DNA from: an uncultured Coriobacteriaceae bacterium
GTDB lineage: Bacteria; Actinomycetota; Coriobacteriia; Coriobacteriales; Atopobiaceae
Assembly (NCBI GenBank): GCA_902773995.1
Contig: CACYGL010000006.1
Span: forward strand, 1-63,728
Direction: 5' to 3'
DNA: 63,728 nucleotides
Shown: positions 58,511 to 63,728 of the stretch, one piece after another
Layout of the letters: every line of letters starts with the position of its first letter
Position numbering within the stretch: position 1 is the first letter of the stretch
Position numbers and translations under genes: made by a program
Notes under the pieces: generated by a model
What the model was told of the DNA's origin: nothing
What the model saw: only the letters and a program-made list of their open reading frames with translations
The model's database searches: none

Positions 58511-60164
58511 CGGAATCCCCTCCGTAGCTGTTACCTGCGCGTTCGAGCATCTCGCGCGCATGGGCGAGCGACGCTTCGCCCGTATCGCCCGAGAGCATGC
58601 GGGCGACCTCGGCGACACGTGCATCTCCTGTGACCTCGTCGATCTTTGTCTCGGGCGCCTCGCCCTCGGCAAGCGTCACCTTGTGTACCAGGTAGTGACG
58701 GTCGGCCATGACGGCGACCTGTGCCAGGTGCGTGACCACAATGACCTGATGCGTGCGCGCGAGGTCGCGCAGCACCTGTGCGAGCGCCACGGCCGTGGCT
58801 CCGCCCACGCCGGCGTCGACCTCGTCGAAGACGAGCGTATCGCAGCCATCGGCATCGCCCAAGGCAACCTTGCAGGCGAGCATCACGCGGCTCACCTCGC
58901 CGCCCGAGGCAATGCGTCGCAGCGGGCGCGCAGTGAGGCCGGCGGCAGGCCGGTAGAGGAACTCCACGCGGCTTGGCCCCATGCTCCCCCACTGGTCGGG
59001 CGGCAGACGCGTCTGCGAGACCGCAAGCGATGCCGAGCCCATCTCGAGACGCGACATCTGCGCGCTGACCTCGGCCGAGAGGCGCGGCGCGCCCTTTTCG
59101 CGCACGGCATCGAGCGCATCCGCCGCCTTGGCAAGCGCAACCTCCGCGGCGTCGAGCGCCTGCTGGGCGCGTTTCTCGGCCTCGTCGCCACCCTCGCTTG
59201 CGGCGACCACGGCAGCGGCCTTCTCGCGGCGCGCAAAGACATCCTCCATGCGCGGGCCAAAGCTGCGGCGCAGGCCTTCGAGGCGAGAGAGGCGCTGCTG
59301 CATCTGCTCGAGAGACTCCGGATCCCACTCGACGCCATCCGCGTAGTCGCGCAGGCTCGACGCCACGTCCTCGATGTCGATGAGCGAAGACTCGAGCGCG
59401 TCGGCCCAGCTACCGAGCTTGGTGTCATAGGCAGAGGCATCGCGAAGCGCACGCACTGCAGCCGAGAGCGAGTCCGAGGCCCCATCGTCACCCGCAACGA
59501 GGTTGTGCGCGCCGGATGCGGCGGCCACGAGCGCCTCGGCGTGCTCGGCGCGTGGCAGGGCCTCCTCGAGCTCCTCGTACTCGCCCTCGCGCGGGGCAAC
59601 CTCGTCGATCTTCCTCAGCGTGAACTCGGCTTCCTCGAGCTTCTCGGCCCCCGAGCGCGAAAGCTCGCGAACGCGCTCGAGCTCATCTGCGGCCGCGCGT
59701 GCCGCGGCAAGCGCGGACTGGTAGGCATCGAGCGCCTCGGTGGCCGGGGCGCCCAGCCACGCATCGAGTATCTCCACGTGCGAGGCAACCGAGAGGAGCC
59801 GCTGGTGCTCGTGCTGCCCGCAGAGGTCGACCGTCCGGCCTACGCCCGCCGCAAGCTCGCGCACCGAACCCATATGGCCGTCTATCTCGACACGGCCACG
59901 GCCGTCTGCCGAGACGCGCCTGCGTACCACGCACCCATCGGGATCTCCCCCACGCTCGAAGAATCGGCCCTCGACCTCGAGGGAGTCTGCCCCCTCACGC
60001 ACCGAGCCGGCATCGGCACGCTCTCCCACCAGAAGCTTAATGGCCGAGAGGAGCGCCGTCTTGCCGGCACCCGTCTCGCCGGTGAGCACCGTAAGACCGG
60101 CGGAGGGCTGGATAGTTGCGTCCCTGATAAGCGCGACGTCGCGCGCATGCAGCTCGTCGAGCAT
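58497..60164 (-). CDS. recN: DNA repair protein RecN
   Basis: SMC-like ATPase that acts early in double-strand-break repair; 555 residues. Walker A in VLTGETGAGKTALLSAI, then DLCGQHEHQRLLSV. Long coiled coils lie in the middle. The ABC signature/Walker B region near the C-terminus includes RIASGGEVSRVMLACK, LVFDEVDAGVGGATAVAL and VVTHLAQVAVMADRHY. The ATG at 60164 shares a base with the nadK stop (TGATG). The order tlyA-nadK-recN is widely conserved in Gram-positives. Confidence 0.96.
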   Translation of the reverse strand: MLDELHARDVALIRDATIQPSAGLTVLTGETGAGKTALLSAIKLLVGERADAGSVREGADSLEVEGRFFERGGDPDGCVVRRRVSADGRGRVEIDGHMGSVRELAAGVGRTVDLCGQHEHQRLLSVASHVEILDAWLGAPATEALDAYQSALAAARAAADELERVRELSRSGAEKLEEAEFTLRKIDEVAPREGEYEELEEALPRAEHAEALVAAASGAHNLVAGDDGASDSLSAAVRALRDASAYDTKLGSWADALESSLIDIEDVASSLRDYADGVEWDPESLEQMQQRLSRLEGLRRSFGPRMEDVFARREKAAAVVAASEGGDEAEKRAQQALDAAEVALAKAADALDAVREKGAPRLSAEVSAQMSRLEMGSASLAVSQTRLPPDQWGSMGPSRVEFLYRPAAGLTARPLRRIASGGEVSRVMLACKVALGDADGCDTLVFDEVDAGVGGATAVALAQVLRDLARTHQVIVVTHLAQVAVMADRHYLVHKVTLAEGEAPETKIDEVTGDARVAEVARMLSGDTGEASLAHAREMLERAGNSYGGDSDGTR

Positions 60165-61021
60165 CAGCGACCAGCCCTGCCGTAGAACACGCGCGAGACC
60201 GAGTTGTAGAAGCTTTGGGCACTGTGGTCGAGCAGGAGAATGTCACCGGGCCCGCGACGTACCGTGGCGTGAACGGGCACGCCGTCCTGGCGCTGGCGAA
60301 CGTTCTGGCCGTCAGCAAAGAAGTGGCGCGCGACCGGGCGCTCGGGACTCATCTCAATCTCGACAACGTCCGACGGCGCCGTGAGGAAAGCGCGGGCCAT
60401 GATGGTATGCGGCGCGATGGGCACGCAGACCATGCCCGAGAACTCGGGCGTCACGATAGGTCCGCCGGCGGCGAGAGCATACCCCGTGGATCCGGTTGCC
60501 GTCGAAACAACAAAGCCGTCGCCGCGCAGCGTGTCGATGTGGTTGTCCGAGACCGAGACCTCAAACTGAACCATGTCGCCCTGACCGCCGCGCGAGACGG
60601 CAAAGTCGTTGAGGGCAAAGCTCTCCACCTGGTAGGAACTGCCGTCCTCGCACGCGAAGGTGCTCTCTATGGCAAGCGTTGCCCTGTGCGAGACGTGCAG
60701 CTTCCCCGCAAGGGCGCTCTCGACAGTCTGGATGAGCCGGTCCGGACCTGCCGTGGTGAGAAAGCCCAGGTGACCATAGGAGATGCCCAGCATGGGAATC
60801 TGCGAGTAGCCCACGATACGCGCGGCGCGTAGCAGGGTACCATCGCCCCCCAGGGAAACCACGAGCTGGCAGCCGGAAGGGTCCTCGGCGTAATCGGGGA
60901 AGCGCTTCTTGTCATGCGCCCACACCGCCTCGACGCCCTGGCCGGCAAGCCAATGCTCAAGGGCATGCGCGCCTTCGACCGCATCCGGACGCGCATAGTT
61001 TGGGACGATAAAGACCTTCAC
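60164..61021 (-). CDS. nadK: NAD kinase
   Basis: Phosphorylates NAD to NADP; 285 residues. LVVSLGGDGTLLRAARIV (GGDGT), GISYGHLGFLT (NAD-binding), FALNDFAVSRG (the NE/D motif), and STATGSTGYALAAGGPIV (second Gly-rich motif). GTG at 61021 is the start, with CTGGAGG upstream. Coupled to recN by a one-base overlap; 57 bp after tlyA. Confidence 0.96.
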   Translation of the reverse strand: MKVFIVPNYARPDAVEGAHALEHWLAGQGVEAVWAHDKKRFPDYAEDPSGCQLVVSLGGDGTLLRAARIVGYSQIPMLGISYGHLGFLTTAGPDRLIQTVESALAGKLHVSHRATLAIESTFACEDGSSYQVESFALNDFAVSRGGQGDMVQFEVSVSDNHIDTLRGDGFVVSTATGSTGYALAAGGPIVTPEFSGMVCVPIAPHTIMARAFLTAPSDVVEIEMSPERPVARHFFADGQNVRQRQDGVPVHATVRRGPGDILLLDHSAQSFYNSVSRVFYGRAGR

Positions 61022-61077
61022 GCAAACCTCCAGCCAAACAGGTGTACGAAGCACAACCTAGAGTGTACCCCCACTTG

Positions 61078-61872
61078 CTAGGCCAGGGACACCGCTCCCC
61101 CGTTAACGACCGCCTTGAGGTCGAGGGTGGCAGGCGCTGCACCACGGTGCCCGTAGAGGAGGTACTCGACGTTGCCCTTGTGGCCGCGCACGGGACTCTC
61201 GCAGCAGCCAACGGGGCCAAGGTCCGCAGCCAAAAACGCAGCGGCAATGCACTCAAGCGCGCGCAGGCGAACGCTGGGGTCTCGCACCACGCCACCCTCG
61301 CCCACCTCATTGCGGGCTGCCTCAAACTGGGGCTTCACCAGCGTGAGGAATGCCCCGTCTGACGAGAGGAGCGAAAGAACCGCAGGGAGCACCGTTGTCA
61401 CAGAGGTGAAGGAGACGTCGCAGACGGCGAGCCGGATGGTGCCCGCGCGCTCCGGGGTGGGGACGTCGACGATGTTCGTGCGCTCGAGGAGGGTCACACG
61501 GGGATCGCTTCTGAGCGACCAGTCGAACTGCGCGTAGCCCACGTCCACCGAGAGCACCGAGGCGGCACCGTGCTTGAGAAGGCAGTCGGTGAATCCGCCG
61601 GTGGAGCATCCCACGTCCAGACAGGCCAAACCCGTTGGGTCGATGTCGAAGGCTTCGAGGCCGCGCTCGAGCTTAAGGCCCCCACGGCTCACAAAGGGGA
61701 TGTGTCCGCGCACATGGAGGAGGATGCCCGGCTCGACCTGCTCACCCGCGCGCTCGAGGCGGCGGTCCTGCGTCGAGACCTCGCCAGCCATCACGGCGCG
61801 CATAGCGTCCTCGCGGTTGGAGAAGAAGCCCTGCTCGACCAGCTCGTCATCGAGCCTCCGGCGGCGTGTCAC
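61078..61872 (-). CDS. tlyA: TlyA family rRNA (2'-O)-methyltransferase
   Basis: A 264-residue protein with an N-terminal S4 RNA-binding domain (RRLDDELVEQGFFSNREDAM) and an FtsJ-like methyltransferase domain (FVSRGGLKLERGLEAF, CLDVGCSTGGFTDCLL, TLVKPQFEA). TlyA methylates 16S and/or 23S rRNA, and in mycobacteria this confers capreomycin sensitivity. Starts with GTG at 61872, overlapping the xseB stop by 4 nt. Followed by nadK. Confidence 0.94.
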   Translation of the reverse strand: MTRRRRLDDELVEQGFFSNREDAMRAVMAGEVSTQDRRLERAGEQVEPGILLHVRGHIPFVSRGGLKLERGLEAFDIDPTGLACLDVGCSTGGFTDCLLKHGAASVLSVDVGYAQFDWSLRSDPRVTLLERTNIVDVPTPERAGTIRLAVCDVSFTSVTTVLPAVLSLLSSDGAFLTLVKPQFEAARNEVGEGGVVRDPSVRLRALECIAAAFLAADLGPVGCCESPVRGHKGNVEYLLYGHRGAAPATLDLKAVVNGGAVSLA

Positions 61873-62177
61873 GAGACGCTGCCGCCCTCGGCGGCATCCG
61901 GCACAGCGTCATTGGAAGGCGCGGCGGTGTCCGCGGGCTTATCGGCGGCCTTCTCGCTGGGGGCGCCTTCGTCGGCGAGCATCGCCTTCTCCTCTGGCGA
62001 GAAGTCCGTGGCATCGACGAGCTCGACGGCCTTCGATCCCAGGGCGATAGCCTCGTCGAAGAGGTCAAGCGAGCGCTCGAGCGAGACGTCACGGTCGCGC
62101 ACGGCGCCCACGATGTCGTCGAGGCGCCGCGTAATCTGGTCGAAGCTCTGGTACTGTGAGACGTCCGGCTTGGCCAT
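61869..62177 (-). CDS. xseB: exodeoxyribonuclease VII small subunit
   Basis: Small subunit of ExoVII; 102 residues. The family core is at residues ~11-63: SFDQITRRLDDIVGAV, then SLERSLDLFDEAIALG. The last ~35 residues form an Ala/Asp/Glu/Pro-rich extension not usual in the family. ATG at 62177 with GGAGTAG upstream, 2 nt after the nusB stop. The large-subunit gene xseA, normally adjacent, is not seen in this window. Confidence 0.9.
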   Translation of the reverse strand: MAKPDVSQYQSFDQITRRLDDIVGAVRDRDVSLERSLDLFDEAIALGSKAVELVDATDFSPEEKAMLADEGAPSEKAADKPADTAAPSNDAVPDAAEGGSVS

Positions 62178-62179
62178 GG

Positions 62180-62788
62180 CTACTCCATGGCGTCTTCGGT
62201 GGTAGAGACCTCGCCGTCGGCACCGCCTGCGGGGGCCGCCTCGTCGTACGGAGCCTCGAGCGTCTCGTCTTCCTCGCCCGTCTCGCCTTCCTCGCCCGTC
62301 TCGTCCAACGGAGCGTCTGTCCTCGCCTTTGCAGCCGAGTGAAGCACCTGACGAGCCTTCTCGTACACGTCGACACCGGCGTTAACGTCGGCAGCGACGC
62401 TGCCCAGCACGCCGTTGATGAAGCGCGGCGACTCGTCGGTGCCAAAGGCCTTGGCGAGCTCGACCGCCTCGTCGATGGCCACGGCAACCGTGATGTCGTC
62501 CTCCTCGATCATCTCGTAGAGGGCAAGCCGCAGGATGTTGCGGTCGACGATGGGCATGCGGGAGAGGCTCCAGCTCGCGGAGCTGGCGCGAATGACGGCG
62601 TCGATGGCGTAGCGGCGCGAATCCACGCCGAGCGCGAGCTGCTCGCCGTACGGATCGAGCGGGCCGTCGCTAATGGCGTAGTCTCTCGAGAGCACCTCCT
62701 CCACCGTGCGGTTGTTGACATCGGCCTGGAAGAGGAGCTGTAGGGCTTGGGCGCGAGCAAGGGTGCGCCCTCCAAAGCGACCGGACAC
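62180..62788 (-). CDS. nusB: transcription antitermination factor NusB
   Basis: RNA-binding factor needed for rRNA antitermination; 202 residues. RTLARAQALQLLFQADV, LSRMPIVDRNILRLALYEMI, VAIDEAVELAKAFGTDESP and FINGVLGSVAADV mark the family. The ~60-residue acidic tail (Glu/Thr/Asp-rich) after the core is longer than typical. The start is GTG at 62788, chosen because AAGGAGTAAC precedes it. One nt after the asp23 stop. Confidence 0.93.
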   Translation of the reverse strand: MSGRFGGRTLARAQALQLLFQADVNNRTVEEVLSRDYAISDGPLDPYGEQLALGVDSRRYAIDAVIRASSASWSLSRMPIVDRNILRLALYEMIEEDDITVAVAIDEAVELAKAFGTDESPRFINGVLGSVAADVNAGVDVYEKARQVLHSAAKARTDAPLDETGEEGETGEEDETLEAPYDEAAPAGGADGEVSTTEDAME

Positions 62789-62789
62789 G

Positions 62790-63152
62790 TTACTCCTTGG
62801 GGAAGACGAGGCTGTCAATGCACACATCCACGGCGGTCACGCCGACGCCCACCTGCTCAGTGATGGCGTTAGCAACCTCGCTGCGGACGTCAGCCGCGAG
62901 CTTGGTGAATGGATAGCCGTAGAAGACGGCGAGGTGAACGCAGACGCGTAGGCCGCCGTCCTCGACGGCGGACTCGACGGCGGACTCGGGGGCAACCGAG
63001 TTGCTGGTAAAGACGCTGATGAGGCTCGAGGTGATGTCGTTGCCACCCACAGAGGCAACGCCCTCGACGCGCTTGGCGGCGAGAGACACGACGGTCGAGA
63101 TGACTCGCTTGGAAATGCCGATGCCAGAAACGTAAAGCTCGCTTTCGGCCAT
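62790..63152 (-). CDS. Asp23/Gls24 family protein
   Basis: A 120-residue Asp23 (alkaline shock) family protein. Recognised by VISTVVSLAAKRVEGVASVG, the central LRVCVHLAVFYGYPF and LAADVRSEVANAI. In Firmicutes such proteins sit at the membrane through partners and respond to envelope stress; next to nusB they are a constant, poorly understood neighbour. ATG at 63152 with GGAGGGCCACCT upstream. Confidence 0.92.
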   Translation of the reverse strand: MAESELYVSGIGISKRVISTVVSLAAKRVEGVASVGGNDITSSLISVFTSNSVAPESAVESAVEDGGLRVCVHLAVFYGYPFTKLAADVRSEVANAITEQVGVGVTAVDVCIDSLVFPKE

Positions 63153-63261
63153 AGGTGGCCCTCCTTGTGCTCGGTTCGTTGCCGCCACGCGACGGGCGTG
63201 CTTGTCCGCCGCAGACCCCAAACACTGCCAGTATAGACGTTGCCGGCACTTGGGAAGCAGA

Positions 63262-63289
63262 CGCCCGCGCGGCAGTGGCCACGCGGGCG
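63262..63289 (-). terminator. hairpin between efp and asp23
   Basis: CGCCCGCG (63262-63269) pairs with CGCGGGCG (63282-63289). On the minus strand only TCTGCTTCC follows, so it is a weak or Rho-aided terminator at best. Confidence 0.4.
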
Positions 63290-63333
63290 CGTGTGCGGGT
63301 TGAAGTTGGCGCCGTCAGCGCCTGCGCTCGATG

Positions 63334-63728
63334 CTAGACGCGGGCGACGAACTTGCCGTCGCGGGTGTCGACCTTGATCTTCTCACCCTGGTTGAGGTAC
63401 ATGGGGACCTGGATGGTAGCACCGGTCTCGATGACGGCAGGCTTGGTGCCGCCCTGGACGGTGTCGCCCTTGAAGCCAGGGTCGGTCTGGGTGATCTCGA
63501 CCTCGATGAAGGTGGGGGGCTGAACGGCGTAGAGGACGTCGTTTGCGTACTGGAGAAGGCAGATGTCGTTCTCCTTGAGGAACTTGTCGTTGTCGCCGAT
63601 GAGCGCCCTGTCGACAGGAATCTGCTCGTAGGTCTCGGTGTCCATGAACCAGAAGGAGGTGCCGTCGTCGTAGAGGTACTGCATCTCGCGGGTGCGCATG
63701 TCGACGCTCTCGAACTTGGCGGACTGCT
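63334..63728 (-). CDS. efp: elongation factor P (C-terminal part; runs off the window)
   Basis: The last ~131 residues of EF-P, which relieves ribosome stalling at polyproline. Visible are AKFESVDMRTREMQYLYDDG and the two C-terminal OB domains (FIEVEITQTDPGFKGDTVQG, TKPAVIETGATIQVPMYLNQ, GEKIKVDTRDGKFVARV). The frame is open to the window edge at 63728; the N-terminal KOW domain with the modifiable loop is outside. The internal ATG at 63699 is not the start. 181 bp separate it from asp23. Confidence 0.95.
   Translation of the reverse strand, partial: QSAKFESVDMRTREMQYLYDDGTSFWFMDTETYEQIPVDRALIGDNDKFLKENDICLLQYANDVLYAVQPPTFIEVEITQTDPGFKGDTVQGGTKPAVIETGATIQVPMYLNQGEKIKVDTRDGKFVARV

Overview
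The window is 63.7 kb of high-GC chromosomal DNA from an anaerobic actinobacterium. Gene content and order point to class Coriobacteriia, probably Atopobiaceae (Olsenella and relatives). The pointers are a complete division and cell-wall (dcw) cluster running from mraZ to divIVA with sepF, tandem YhgE/Pip proteins under a TetR regulator, a single-chain L-serine dehydratase, paired PepC peptidases, encoded CCA on tRNAs, and frequent GTG/TTG starts. The genus is inferred; no 16S gene is present.

Layout. 1-2093: an ISL3-family element whose left end is the first base of the window; it splits a ferredoxin-type aldo/keto reductase. 2138-14049: hydrolase, metK, TetR plus two Pip membrane proteins, gltX, sdaA. 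14162-14769: an array of ~60-bp palindromic repeats beside tRNA-Glu and tRNA-Gln. 14874-22723: cca, two pepC, a HAD hydrolase, a PIN toxin-antitoxin pair, yigZ, a PTS EIIA protein and rnpB. 22838-29159 is the accessory part: a hairpin-bounded repeat, an unknown protein, a radical-SAM DNA-repair pair behind two LexA-like boxes, a YafQ/Phd toxin-antitoxin pair, two odd tRNA-like sequences and several gene scraps. 29199-49022 (all minus strand): mraZ-rsmH-ftsL-ftsI-murF-mraY-murD-ftsW-murG-murC-murB-ftsQ-ftsZ-pgeF-yggS-sepF-proC-yggT-divIVA, mostly with overlapping or nearly touching genes; sepF is broken by a frame change. 49515-54455: an envelope/signalling island of small membrane and zinc-ribbon proteins, then an FHA protein overlapping a Hanks-type kinase. 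54483-63728 (minus): xerD, pyrG, a second hairpin-bounded repeat, a PARG-like macrodomain protein, recN, nadK, tlyA, xseB, nusB, asp23 and the C-terminal part of efp.

How it works together. The dcw block supplies lipid II synthesis (MurB, C, D, F, MraY, MurG), septal polymerisation and cross-linking (FtsW, FtsI, FtsQ, FtsL) and the cytoplasmic ring (FtsZ, SepF, DivIVA). The last block is a translation and DNA-repair operon typical of Gram-positives.

Most unusual signals: (i) two related ~140-150 bp elements, 34 kb apart and in opposite orientation, that share a core but have different, self-complementary arms, which suggests a structured RNA or a foldback element; (ii) a complete CCA-bearing tRNA with an 8-nt anticodon loop, close to a decayed tRNA-like sequence with a CTA anticodon; (iii) LexA-like boxes framing the promoter of the radical-SAM repair pair; (iv) the ~60-bp palindrome array; (v) the FHA-kinase island; (vi) a split sepF. 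All alignments, stems and spacings were read by eye.
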